64,000 nucleotides of DNA, from assembly GCF_013369335.1 (NCBI RefSeq), contig NZ_SZQJ01000004.1, forward strand, positions 496,001-560,000. Reading direction: 5' to 3'. The notes beneath the pieces were generated by a model. It did no database searches and was not told the DNA's origin. It was given only the letters and a program-made list of their open reading frames with translations. Below, piece by piece: positions 27,608-35,735 of this stretch (its first letter is position 1; the number at the start of each line of letters is the position of its first letter). Origin of the DNA: Vibrio sp. JPW-9-11-11. GTDB lineage: Bacteria > Pseudomonadota > Gammaproteobacteria > Enterobacterales > Vibrionaceae. The position numbers were made by a program, and so were the translations under genes.

Positions 27608-27755
27608 GACAAAAAGCGTATCTTCAGGAACGATAGAAGCAGAAGCCGAATTTATCTCCGCTTCACCGACCGTTAAATTTGAAGGTAAGGGCGTGTGTCG
27701 CCTTTCCGAACAAATGACTATGAACAAAGTCAACACCATGTGTTTAGGTGGCGCC
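27608..27755 (+). pseudogene. Displaced fragment of the PAAR (DUF4150) gene
   Basis: 148 bases that match 23131-23280 inside the PAAR domain of the intact gene, with about eight substitutions and two missing bases in an A run near the start. In frame it gives VSSGTIEAEAEFISASPTVK and continues to TMCLGGA, then stops at TAG. There is no start codon and no upstream part, so it is a dead copy. Its position after two immunity-type sequences suggests a leftover from tandem duplication or recombination at the effector gene. Confidence 0.9.
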
Positions 27756-27756
27756 C

Positions 27757-27786
27757 TGTAGTGGCATAGTGAATTTGGCCACTACA
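27757..27786. repeat. Palindrome at the boundary of the PAAR fragment
   Basis: Perfect 9-bp inverted repeat, TGTAGTGGC and GCCACTACA, around a 12-base loop, beginning two bases after the homology to the PAAR gene ends. It could be the remnant end of a mobile element or simply a breakpoint hairpin; no transposase is nearby. The rest of 27787-27959 shows no gene, only a run of seven C at 27863-27869. Confidence 0.6.
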
Positions 27787-27959
27787 CTGAATTAGGCAAC
27801 AAAGCCGGATAGATTTATCTAAGTTAGAAGATGTGCATATAACAAGAGCACTTGATATTACTCCCCCCCAACAGAATCACTTGCACTTTGGTGTCAGGAT
27901 CGATATAAATTCGCCTTTGCTTTTTCCATCGTAAGTTCGAGTAGTTGGGGTTAACGTAC

Positions 27960-28397
27960 ATGACACACTTTTGGCAACAAAAATCACTAGAAGAGATGAC
28001 TGAACAAGAGTGGGAGTCTCTGTGTGACGGCTGCGGTAAGTGTTGCCTGCACAAATTGATGGATGAGGATACCGATGAGGTTTACTACACCAACGTTGCG
28101 TGTAGTTGGCTAAACAGCAAAACATGCGCGTGTAAAGACTACCCAAACCGTTTCACTTCTGGTGAAGAGTGCACCAAGTTAACCCGTGAAGACATCGACG
28201 ATTTTACTTGGCTTCCGCATACGTGCGCATACCGCCTGCTGGCTGAAAAGCAACCTCTACCAGAATGGCACCCGTTGATTACGGGCTCAAAGTCCGCCAT
28301 GCATGCCGCCGGTGAGAGTGTTCGCAACAAGGTGGTGTACGAAATCGATGTGGTGGATTGGGAGGACCACATTTTGAATCACCCTCACCGTGCGTAA
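27960..28397 (+). CDS. ycgN: YcgN family cysteine-cluster protein (UPF0260)
   Basis: 145 residues from ATG at 27960; the frame is open 15 bases further up to a TTG, which is less likely. The N-terminal [11 protein letters not shown] motif, then [18 protein letters not shown] and a late HTCAYRLL, gives the zinc- or iron-chelating cysteine pattern of the CxxCxxCC family. Length agrees with E. coli YcgN. The biochemical role is not known. It is a single gene between the T6SS scar and the channel gene and has its own terminator. Confidence 0.88.
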   Translation: MTHFWQQKSLEEMTEQEWESLCDGCGKCCLHKLMDEDTDEVYYTNVACSWLNSKTCACKDYPNRFTSGEECTKLTREDIDDFTWLPHTCAYRLLAEKQPLPEWHPLITGSKSAMHAAGESVRNKVVYEIDVVDWEDHILNHPHRA

Positions 28398-28406
28398 TCT
28401 CGACTG

Positions 28407-28430
28407 CAGCCGCTTTTTGCGGCTGTTTTT
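28407..28430 (+). terminator. Intrinsic terminator after ycgN
   Basis: Stem CAGCCGC with GCGGCTG, a T-only loop, then TTTTT. Confidence 0.85.
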
Positions 28431-28539
28431 CTATTTACCTTGAGTTAACAATCAAACTGCAAACTTGCCTGAGTTGTGGTGTACACTAAAGGGCAATAAC
28501 TTTTGAAACAAAGACTTGCTGGAGTCTTAAGAGGTAAAT

Positions 28540-30207
28540 ATGAATCAGCTCAGCCGCTTTACCTTCTCATCTTTTTACGTTGTTGCTTTATTCTTTGTCG
28601 CGTTGCTCATGAGTGTGACGACGCACGCCAACGAGGAGCTTAGTCCACCTTCTCCTTCTAAAGATGCGTTGGCTCTGCAGACACTCAATAGTGAGTTGAA
28701 AGATCTCACTGATTCGCTAAATAGTGCCAGCGGGGATGAAAAAGACGCATTGCAGCTTAAGCTATTTCAAAAGAATGAAGAGTTACGCGCGCAGCTCAAC
28801 AATGCGATTCGTAATCAAAGCATGGATAAAGCGACGCTGATTGCTCATGTCGAAATGCAACAGACATACACCAGTAACGCCACTGTTTACCTAGAAAGTA
28901 AGATCAAAGCGCTCAACCTCAAAATTGATGAAGCGAAGAATGAAGACCGTTTGTCGCTGCTTACGGACTACCAAGAACTGCAGCACTACTTTGATGAAGT
29001 GATCACCTCGAGATGGCAAAATATTCAATGGCTACAGCAGCTTGGCTTAGATGAAACCATTGCGGAGCAACAACTGCGCGATGTCGTGGAAAAACGCCTC
29101 AGAGTTATTTCGGCGTCTGTCGAGTATTTTAGTCAACAAATAAACTCCGTCGGCAAGCAGTTATCGGTCAGCCCTGAGTCAGAGAAAGCATCTCTGCAGC
29201 TTAACCAATTGGTCATTAAACAGCGTATGGGCATTGCGGTAGAGAGCTTGTCAACGCTGATCAATCTTGCCGATAATCTCAATATCGACAGCGCAGAATA
29301 CAAACGTCTCCAGTTCGAAGTGACAGGGAGTATCACCCAAGATTTACTTAATGGGCAGGTGATATTGTCTATCCTCACCACATGGTCAGACGGATTGTGG
29401 GATTGGATTGCCAACAACGCCCCGCAGCATTTATTTCAGTTGTTCGTCTTTGCTTTGATTCTGTTGGCAACCAGTTTGGTCGCCAAACTGGTGCGCAAAA
29501 TTATCTCTAGAGCGGTAGTGACAAAGAACCTCAATTTGTCCCAACTGATGCAAGATTTCTTTATCGGCATGTCAGGCAGGTTTGTGTGGGTGCTCGGAAT
29601 TTTGGTTGCGCTGTCGCAAATTGGGCTAAATCTCGCGCCTGTATTGACCGGTTTCGGTATTGCGGGTGTGATCATCGGTTTTGCTTTGCAAGATACCCTA
29701 TCTAACTTTGCGGCAGGGATGATGCTGCTGATTTACCGGCCATTTGATGTCGGTGACTTTGTGTTTGCGGGCGGTGTTGATGGCAAAGTGAGTCATATGA
29801 GCTTGGTGAACACCACGATCAAAACGTTTGACAATCAAATTATCATTATCCCCAACAGCAAAATTTGGGGCGACGTGATAAAAAATGTGACTCATGAACG
29901 TGTTAGACGCGTCGATATGGTGTTTGGCATTGGCTATTCCGATGATGTGCTTAAAGCCGAGCAAGTCCTAACCGATATTGTTGTCTCGCACCCGAGTGTC
30001 CTTCGTACTCCCGAGCCGATGATCAAAGTTCACACTCTCAATACGTCTTCTGTCGACTTTATTGTTCGTCCTTGGGTCAAAACGGACGACTATTGGGATG
30101 TATATTGGGATGTGACTAAAGAAGTGAAATTGCGCTTTGACCAAGAAGGAATTTCCATTCCGTTCCCACAGCAAGATGTGCATTTACATATGGTGAAAGA
30201 GCAATAA
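28540..30207 (+). CDS. MscS-family mechanosensitive channel with periplasmic coiled coil
   Basis: 555 residues. A signal peptide (cleavage after THA, about residue 30) precedes a charged helical periplasmic domain to about residue 285. Membrane helices follow (about 297-317, 343-363, 368-395). The pore helix and cytoplasmic beta domain are typical: GFGIAGVIIGFALQDTLSNF, then GMMLLIYRPFDVGDFV and IIIIPNSKIWGDVIKN. It should release solutes on hypo-osmotic shock. It is larger than E. coli MscS (286) because of the added N-terminal domain, as in the YbdG/YnaI/MscK range. A bidirectional terminator follows. Confidence 0.92.
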   Translation: MNQLSRFTFSSFYVVALFFVALLMSVTTHANEELSPPSPSKDALALQTLNSELKDLTDSLNSASGDEKDALQLKLFQKNEELRAQLNNAIRNQSMDKATLIAHVEMQQTYTSNATVYLESKIKALNLKIDEAKNEDRLSLLTDYQELQHYFDEVITSRWQNIQWLQQLGLDETIAEQQLRDVVEKRLRVISASVEYFSQQINSVGKQLSVSPESEKASLQLNQLVIKQRMGIAVESLSTLINLADNLNIDSAEYKRLQFEVTGSITQDLLNGQVILSILTTWSDGLWDWIANNAPQHLFQLFVFALILLATSLVAKLVRKIISRAVVTKNLNLSQLMQDFFIGMSGRFVWVLGILVALSQIGLNLAPVLTGFGIAGVIIGFALQDTLSNFAAGMMLLIYRPFDVGDFVFAGGVDGKVSHMSLVNTTIKTFDNQIIIIPNSKIWGDVIKNVTHERVRRVDMVFGIGYSDDVLKAEQVLTDIVVSHPSVLRTPEPMIKVHTLNTSSVDFIVRPWVKTDDYWDVYWDVTKEVKLRFDQEGISIPFPQQDVHLHMVKEQ

Positions 30208-30211
30208 ACAA

Positions 30212-30236
30212 AAAGAGCGCCACTTAGGCGCTCTTT
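30212..30236. terminator. Bidirectional terminator after the MscS gene
   Basis: Stem AAAGAGCGCC with GGCGCTCTTT and loop ACTTA, placed between convergent genes. Confidence 0.85.
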
Positions 30237-30237
30237 G

Positions 30238-30531
30238 TCATCCAATTTCTTCGAAGAAAGCAATGACGGGTTCATCTTTCAAGATGCGATCAAGCTGACC
30301 TAGTAAGTTTTGCAAATAGGGTTGCTGACTATGAAAGTCGAAAGCTTCTTGGTTGGCAAATTGCTCTTGAAAAACAAAACGGCCCGCTACGTTTGCATCT
30401 TTAAACAGGCGGTAAGACACACAGCCTGGCTCATTGCGAGTGGGTTCGATTAACGCTGTTAATAGCGTCTGTAGCTCTTGTTCGGCGCCATCTTTGGCGT
30501 CAAAAGTCGCGGTTAAATGGATCATAGTCAT
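30238..30531 (-). CDS. Antibiotic biosynthesis monooxygenase (ABM/YgiN-like) protein
   Basis: 97 residues. The ferredoxin-like ABM dimer fold is indicated by an N-terminal MIHLTATFDAKDGAEQEL strand-helix, then EPGCVSYRLFKD and FVFQEQFANQEAFDFHSQQP. Members act as small quinol or unknown-substrate monooxygenases without cofactors. It is 5 bases downstream of the glyoxalase-fold gene on the same strand, so the two form a small operon. Confidence 0.85.
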   Translation of the reverse strand: MTMIHLTATFDAKDGAEQELQTLLTALIEPTRNEPGCVSYRLFKDANVAGRFVFQEQFANQEAFDFHSQQPYLQNLLGQLDRILKDEPVIAFFEEIG

Positions 30532-30536
30532 ACGCT

Positions 30537-30932
30537 TTAAAGATAACGTCCTTGGCGCTGCAAAAACTCGATTTTGTAGCCGTCTGGGTCGGTGATGAAA
30601 AAGAAGGTCGCAAGGTGCGCACCATTGTGATCGAGTACTTTGACATCCGATGCATCAATTTCTAGATCTTTAATGCGTTTGTGTGCTTGCTCAATGTCTT
30701 CGACACTTACCGCCAAATGCCCATATCCAGAGCCATGACTGTAAGGATCTTCTTGGCTGTGGTTGTGTGTCAGTTCCAGCTCAAAGCCGGTTTCCGCATT
30801 TGCCAAGTAGGTTAAGCTAAAGCCATCAAACATAAACTGGTCTTTGACTTCAAGCTCTAAGGCTTGGCGATAAAAAGCGATTGAGCGGGCAAGGTCACTG
30901 ACCCTGACCATGGAGTGAATGAGTTTTGTCAT
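30537..30932 (-). CDS. Glyoxalase I-like VOC family enzyme
   Basis: 131 residues with two beta-alpha-beta-beta-beta modules. The four metal ligands of bacterial glyoxalase I are all present: His in LIHSMVRV, Glu in GFELELTHN, His in GYGHLAVSV, Glu in GYKIEFLQR. It could be lactoylglutathione lyase acting on the methylglyoxal-glutathione adduct, but GloA is usually more similar to the E. coli enzyme than this and Vibrio has several VOC paralogues. I leave the symbol open. It shares an operon with the ABM gene. Confidence 0.82.
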   Translation of the reverse strand: MTKLIHSMVRVSDLARSIAFYRQALELEVKDQFMFDGFSLTYLANAETGFELELTHNHSQEDPYSHGSGYGHLAVSVEDIEQAHKRIKDLEIDASDVKVLDHNGAHLATFFFITDPDGYKIEFLQRQGRYL

Positions 30933-31013
30933 AACTGCCTCTTACTTCTGATTTGGGTAGGATACGGGCATCGAAAACAGATTAGGTAGTACTAGAGTAC
31001 GACACGGCCATTT

Positions 31014-31319
31014 TTACGCGAACTCATGCAGTTTTTGTTTTACTTCTTCCATCACATTGTTTGGTTGACGCAGGTAAATGAGGCACGCGCAGCGAAGCAG
31101 CGAAGTGAAGTTGCTAATCTCACCATTGTGCTGCAAGGCTTCGTTGTGAATAGAGCTAATGAAACGAGGGAGTGACATGCCTTGTTTTGCAGCGATCTCT
31201 TCGAGAATTTGCCAAAAGCTGGCCTCGAGTTTGATGCTGGTGGCGTGGCCATCGATACGAATAGAGCGAGCGACCGTTTGGTAGTTTTCTTGAGGTTGTT
31301 GGGAGAATATTTCACACAT
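31014..31319 (-). CDS. Ribbon-helix-helix domain protein
   Basis: 101 residues. The core RSIRIDGHATSIKLEASFWQ followed by ILEEIAAKQGMSLPRFISSI fits the RHH_4 family, a short MetJ/Arc-type DNA-binding fold, with a helical C-terminus. It is presumably a dimeric regulator with unknown targets. No partner gene lies next to it on the same strand, and it is flanked by its own upstream space and the terminator of the phosphatase gene. Confidence 0.82.
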   Translation of the reverse strand: MCEIFSQQPQENYQTVARSIRIDGHATSIKLEASFWQILEEIAAKQGMSLPRFISSIHNEALQHNGEISNFTSLLRCACLIYLRQPNNVMEEVKQKLHEFA

Positions 31320-31394
31320 GTTCGAAGGCCTTAACTATTGCTCGGTCTATTCTTATCTCTCCCTCGCTGAGAGTCAATCACTGGCGCCGCAAAC

Positions 31395-31419
31395 AAAAAA
31401 ACGCCCCTTGTGGGGCGTT
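31395..31419 (-). terminator. Terminator of the alkaline phosphatase gene
   Basis: On the - strand AACGCCCC pairs with GGGGCGTT and is followed by a T run. It lies about 30 bases beyond the stop codon. Confidence 0.88.
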
Positions 31420-31447
31420 GGATTAAGCCAAGTGAAATCTATTCAGG

Positions 31448-33025
31448 CTATTTCACTTGAGATTTAATAAACTCACCAAGTTCTGAGTGGTGCATGATTT
31501 TTGAAACTGGCACCACTTTCTCAGCAGGTCCCCAAGCAAATACATTGACCGGAGTATGAGTATGAGTCCCGGTTCCCCAGACGATGTTTTGCCCAGTGGC
31601 TTGTTCGCGCGCCAACAAGTTACCGCGGTCGTTGTATGGAAAGAAAGCGTCAAAATCATTGATCGCTGGGACTTCTTCCACTGACAAGTAGCTATGCCCG
31701 GCTAGGCGGTATGGGTTCGGTTTGCTTTTCAGAACATTCGCCGCCTGTTCCGCAGTGATAGGGAAAGCACTGTTTTGGTTAACAATCTCAGCAAGCTTTT
31801 CAGGGGTCTGTTGTGACTTGTCGAGCTTTTCAAACTGGCTAATCATCGAGTAGTAGCTGAGTTTTTGATTGTATAACCCATCGAGGATATCGAATGCACC
31901 GAAATTAAAGTTTGGTGCGTAGTCACGTTTCTCGAAGGCCTGACCAGAACGCTTTTGTGCTTTAGGCAGATCTTTTGACGAGTAGCTGAAACCAAAAGAG
32001 CCGGTTTCGTGGTCAGCGGTGACAATGACAATGGTATCGTCTCGGTCTTTGGCCCAGTCATACACCGATTGGACCGCTTCATCAAACTTGATCATCTCAT
32101 GCAGCATGGTACCCGCATCATTGCTGTGACCAGCCCAGTCGATTTGACCGCCCTCAACCATCAAGAAAAAGCCATCGTTGTCCTTAGAAAGCACTTGTAG
32201 TGCTTTGTCGGTCATCTCTTTCAAGCTTGGCTGGGTGCGTTTCGGACTATTTTTCTCGTTCCTGTATGCGATGCCGTCATTCATGCCAGAGTAAGCAAAA
32301 AGACCAAGCAGTTTATCGCCTTGGGCTTGGCTAAGCATGTCGCGGTTAAAGGCCAAGTTATAGCCTTTTTGCTCAGCTTCGTTGAGTAAGTTTCGCTCAT
32401 CCTTACGCTTTGACTTAAGGTACACATCACCTTGCGTCAGAGTTTCAAGTTGCTTATAGGTCTCGCCTTTGTCATTGGTAGATTTTGGAATCCAGTGACG
32501 CAAACCGCCAGATAGCATCACGTCTACACCGGTTGCGAGCATATCTGAGGCAATATCGTTCTCTAGCGATCGGTGAGGTTGGTGAGCCGCAAAAGCGGCC
32601 GGAGTCGCGTGAGTCAGTCGGGTGTCTGAAACCAGACCTGTCGCTTTTCCTGCGCGTTTCGCCTTCTCTAACACGGTTTCAACGTGATTGCCTTGGGAAT
32701 CAATGCCAATCACTTCCGAGCCTGTGTAGATACCGGTGGCGAGCATGGTGGCAGAACAGGCGGAATCGACCACAATGGCATCTTCTGGGTGGGTCAGAGA
32801 TGAACCGATTACCCCTTGCTCTGCAAGTTGGTAAAGCGCGGTTTGCTTACCTTGATAGATTGAGTTTGGCGCTTGATTGGCGTAGGTTTCGAGTAGGCCA
32901 ACTTGCTGTGGTCCCATACCATCACCAATCATCAAAATAACATTTTTGATTTCTGCTGACACAGCGCTAAGAGAGAGCGTAGAAGTTGCCACGGCGGCAA
33001 TAATGGGTTTTATGTAGTGCTTCAT
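31448..33025 (-). CDS. Alkaline phosphatase, Vibrio VAP type
   Basis: 525 residues from the ATG at 33025, preceded by AAGGA; the longer open frame upstream lacks a ribosome site. A signal peptide ends at VSA before AEIKNVILMIGDGMG. Motifs: metal site IGDGMG, nucleophilic Ser in DSACSATML, metal ligands in GGQIDWAGHSND and TADHE, and His in THTHTPVNVFAWG. The sequence agrees closely with the cold-active Vibrio phosphatase VAP as I remember it, including the long insert loop. It hydrolyses phosphomonoesters in the periplasm or outside. No clear Pho box is seen upstream. Confidence 0.93.
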   Translation of the reverse strand: MKHYIKPIIAAVATSTLSLSAVSAEIKNVILMIGDGMGPQQVGLLETYANQAPNSIYQGKQTALYQLAEQGVIGSSLTHPEDAIVVDSACSATMLATGIYTGSEVIGIDSQGNHVETVLEKAKRAGKATGLVSDTRLTHATPAAFAAHQPHRSLENDIASDMLATGVDVMLSGGLRHWIPKSTNDKGETYKQLETLTQGDVYLKSKRKDERNLLNEAEQKGYNLAFNRDMLSQAQGDKLLGLFAYSGMNDGIAYRNEKNSPKRTQPSLKEMTDKALQVLSKDNDGFFLMVEGGQIDWAGHSNDAGTMLHEMIKFDEAVQSVYDWAKDRDDTIVIVTADHETGSFGFSYSSKDLPKAQKRSGQAFEKRDYAPNFNFGAFDILDGLYNQKLSYYSMISQFEKLDKSQQTPEKLAEIVNQNSAFPITAEQAANVLKSKPNPYRLAGHSYLSVEEVPAINDFDAFFPYNDRGNLLAREQATGQNIVWGTGTHTHTPVNVFAWGPAEKVVPVSKIMHHSELGEFIKSQVK

Positions 33026-33059
33026 TAAATTATCCTTGTTTACAAAAGCAACGCGATTA

Positions 33060-33086
33060 AAACATTGATTTATTTCAACAATGTTT
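33060..33086 (-). promoter_or_regulatory. Operator-like inverted repeat upstream of the phosphatase gene
   Basis: AAACATTG and CAATGTTT, perfect 8-bp arms 11 bases apart, 35 bases upstream of the start codon. It does not match the Pho box. The binder is unknown. Confidence 0.4.
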
Positions 33087-33143
33087 CTGTTAGGTTGCAA
33101 AAATATAACAAAGATCTGCCGCCCACTTTTTTAGTCGCTAATA

Positions 33144-33174
33144 AAGAAAAAGCTCACCTATCAAGGTGAGCTTT
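33144..33174 (-). terminator. Terminator of the BCCT transporter gene
   Basis: On the - strand AAAGCTCACC pairs with GGTGAGCTTT, then TTC and T-rich sequence, 30 bases past the stop codon. Confidence 0.85.
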
Positions 33175-33203
33175 GGATTGGGCATGGAAGCGCAGAGTCT
33201 AGG

Positions 33204-35084
33204 TCAGGAAACGGAAGTCGCCAATACCGTTTGATTGAACTCCCCCCGCGCTTGCTGTGCTTGCTCAGATGCTTCCTGCTTAAGTTGCTGCGCTTGTGCC
33301 ACTTTTTCTAAGGCGTGTTGCAATGCCTGCTGCAGTTCATCTGGAATATGATGGTCGCCACTAGCGTGTTCCAAAGCAAAAGCGCGCATACGTTTTTTCA
33401 CCTCATGCACTTTGGCCAGCGCTGCACGCTCTTCTTCGGCCGCGGCTTGGGCGGCATCACGGCTTCGTTCAAATCGCGCCAACGCCATACCTTCCGTCGA
33501 CCAAGGATCGATATCAGGCAACGCCTCGATATTGATGGTCGGCTCAACATAGGTGTGCTGATGACGAAGGTCGAGAGTCGTGGCCCGTACCGCTGAGATC
33601 ATGAGCATGATGGAAATCACTAGCAGTGGCAATCCCCCAACGATCGCTGCGGTTTGCAAGGTGCTCAAACCGCCCAAAAACATCAGTACCGTCGGCATAA
33701 ATGAGAGCGTAAACGCCCAAAACATTCGGTTCCAACGCATCGGCTCTTCGGAGACATTGTTCTGGACAACGGAAGCAAGAATGTAAGAGATAGAGTCAAA
33801 GGTTGTCGCGGTGAATATCACGCATAGTACGGTAAATACGGCGATGACTAGCGTTCCCATCGGCAGAGCATTGAGCATCGAGAAAATCGCTTTGGTCGCT
33901 CCCTCAGCGTTGAGAATGGCGACCACATCCAACTCTCCTGATAGTTGTAGAGATAGCCCATAGTTACCCAAAATCATAAAAAATAACAAGCAGCCCAAAG
34001 AGCCAAAAAAAATTGACCCGGACACCATTTGTTTTATTGTTCGGCCACGTGAAATCCGAGCGACAAATAGTCCCATACTCGGCGCGAACACGAGCCACCA
34101 AGCCCAGTAGAAAATGGTCCAATCTTGTGGGAAATGGGTGTTTTCAAATGTGCCATAGCCACCAAACGGCTCGGCCCAAGTTGCCATAACAAAAAAGTTC
34201 GACAGCATTCGGCCAATTGAGTCGAGGCCCGTTTCGAGCATAAAGATAGTAGGACCGGCAATCAGCACGAAGGCGAGTAGTCCCATTGCGCCCCAAAAAT
34301 TGATGTTGCTCAGTACCTTGATGCCTTTTTCCATCCCTGCATAGGAGGAATAAGCAAAAATGGCGGTACAAACCAGTAGGACACCAATTTGGCTTAACGT
34401 CGTTTGTGGGATACCAAATAGGAAGTGGAGTCCTTCCCCAATCAATGGCGCTGCAAGACCAAGCGTGGTAGCCGCCCCGCCCAACAAGCCGAAAATAAAT
34501 AGTACATCAACCAATTTTCCTACCGGACCCTTAGTGCGAGCCTCGCCAAGTACTGGCATTAGCGCACTGGACACCTTAAGTACAGGTTGCTTACGAACAT
34601 AGAAAAAATAGGCAATAGGAAGAGCAGGGATGAGATAAATAGCCCAAGCGATTGGTCCCCAATGGAAAATCCCGTAGGTGGCCGCCCAGCGTACGGCTTC
34701 CTCACTACCGGGTTCTAGTTGGAAAGGGGGCGCTTGGTAGTAGTAGGCCCACTCTATACAGCCCCAATAAAGAATACTGGCACCAATACCACCACAAAAC
34801 AGCATCGCCGCCCAAGATGCGGTGGCAAACTCTGGCTCCTCGTCCGCCTCACCAAGCTTGATTTGCCCCATGTCACTAAAGACAACATAAATCATAAAAA
34901 AGAAAGCGCCTAAGCCCAAAGCAAGGTATAGGAAACCAAGCTTATCCGTCATGAACGTTTTGGCGACAGCAATCCAATCAGCGCCTTGTTGTGGAAAGGC
35001 GATGAGTGGAATCACTATGGAAAACAGCAGCGCTAAAGCGCCAAAGAAAGTGGGTTTGTCGATAAGAGAAAATGAGTTGCGCAC
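33204..35084 (-). CDS. BCCT family betaine/carnitine/choline transporter
   Basis: 626 residues from a GTG at 35084 (start RNSFSLIDKPTFF) with a GGAT upstream. The frame is open to a TTG at 35180, but that extension crosses a perfect inverted repeat, so the shorter form is preferred. About twelve membrane helices and the family signature DWTIFYWAWWLVFAPSMGLF are present; the segment GGIGASILYWGCIEWAYYY replaces the GMGIG motif of sodium-coupled BetP and recalls CaiT. The last 95 residues form a charged, Ala/Gln-rich coiled coil. It imports a quaternary amine, probably for osmoprotection. Confidence 0.9.
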   Translation of the reverse strand: MRNSFSLIDKPTFFGALALLFSIVIPLIAFPQQGADWIAVAKTFMTDKLGFLYLALGLGAFFFMIYVVFSDMGQIKLGEADEEPEFATASWAAMLFCGGIGASILYWGCIEWAYYYQAPPFQLEPGSEEAVRWAATYGIFHWGPIAWAIYLIPALPIAYFFYVRKQPVLKVSSALMPVLGEARTKGPVGKLVDVLFIFGLLGGAATTLGLAAPLIGEGLHFLFGIPQTTLSQIGVLLVCTAIFAYSSYAGMEKGIKVLSNINFWGAMGLLAFVLIAGPTIFMLETGLDSIGRMLSNFFVMATWAEPFGGYGTFENTHFPQDWTIFYWAWWLVFAPSMGLFVARISRGRTIKQMVSGSIFFGSLGCLLFFMILGNYGLSLQLSGELDVVAILNAEGATKAIFSMLNALPMGTLVIAVFTVLCVIFTATTFDSISYILASVVQNNVSEEPMRWNRMFWAFTLSFMPTVLMFLGGLSTLQTAAIVGGLPLLVISIMLMISAVRATTLDLRHQHTYVEPTINIEALPDIDPWSTEGMALARFERSRDAAQAAAEEERAALAKVHEVKKRMRAFALEHASGDHHIPDELQQALQHALEKVAQAQQLKQEASEQAQQARGEFNQTVLATSVS

Positions 35085-35135
35085 AACATCCGATCCATAA
35101 TTATGTAGAGTGCTGATTATGGATTGGAGTGTTTG

Positions 35136-35165
35136 CTCACGACAAATAGGGTAATTTGTCGTGAG
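35136..35165 (-). promoter_or_regulatory. Perfect 12-bp inverted repeat upstream of the BCCT gene
   Basis: CTCACGACAAAT and ATTTGTCGTGAG flank AGGGTA, about 50 bases upstream of the GTG start. No T run follows on either strand, which argues against a terminator and for an operator or leader hairpin. Confidence 0.6.
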
Positions 35166-35191
35166 GGAAAAAGAAGTCAATCACACCCAGA

Positions 35192-35539
35192 TTAGATTAA
35201 GGCCAGCAAGATACCGCCAACCGTTGCCGCAGCGGAAAGATATTGCCCCGCAGAATAGGAACCGTCTTCCTCTTCTTTAATTTTATCTGGATGGTCCATT
35301 CCGAGGGCACCATGGGCAAACGATTCAACTTTATCGCCAACGGATTTCTCGGGGAGTTTACTCTCTTTATCAATCTCTTGCAGTGCGGCCAAAAGCGCTT
35401 TTCCCTCATCTGAGAGGGTCACTTTGTTTTGCTCCACTTTTAGCGGGGCCGGATTGGAGACGGCATCTGCTGCCGCTGCTTGAGGCTTTACCTGCTGGGT
35501 AGGGGACAGCTTAGCTGGCTCCATTCCTACTGGTGTCAT
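35192..35539 (-). CDS. Small hypothetical protein with C-terminal membrane segment
   Basis: 115 residues, no family recognised. The N-terminal 45 residues are Ala/Pro/Gln-rich; the middle is acidic and charged (SDEGKALLAALQEIDKES, DKIKEEEDGSY); the last 18 residues (LSAAATVGGILLALI) are hydrophobic enough for a tail anchor. The ATG is preceded by AAGGAG, so it is very likely expressed. It is on the same strand as the BCCT gene, which begins about 105 bases downstream after the inverted repeat. No function is assigned. Confidence 0.65.
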   Translation of the reverse strand: MTPVGMEPAKLSPTQQVKPQAAAADAVSNPAPLKVEQNKVTLSDEGKALLAALQEIDKESKLPEKSVGDKVESFAHGALGMDHPDKIKEEEDGSYSAGQYLSAAATVGGILLALI

Positions 35540-35735
35540 AATGATCTCCTTACATCATCCTCAGACAATATATCGACTGCTTGACGAGAAACTTGTGCAA
35601 AATATGCAAAATTTGTATAAAAACTCAGCAAGCATAAATCGTGCCTGTTTATGGTTCCTCACCGATATTCCCGTTGGTGAAGCCAGAGGTGCTGCCCACA
35701 GCACCTCATCAAAGATACCTCAGCAAGAATAGTGC

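Noticed and set aside
27757..27786. Palindrome taken as proof of an insertion sequence
   Set aside because: No transposase, second end or target duplication is visible, so it is reported only as a repeat.
32485..32940. 151-codon + strand frame inside the alkaline phosphatase gene
   Set aside because: Arg-rich antisense shadow of conserved phosphatase sequence; no ribosome site.
35686..35707. GAGGTGCTG/CAGCACCTC hairpin considered as chaN terminator
   Set aside because: Perfect stem but no T tract on the - strand, so not reported as a terminator.
35541..35732. 63-codon + strand frame between the small protein and chaN
   Set aside because: No ribosome site or family character; the region carries a 9-bp hairpin instead.
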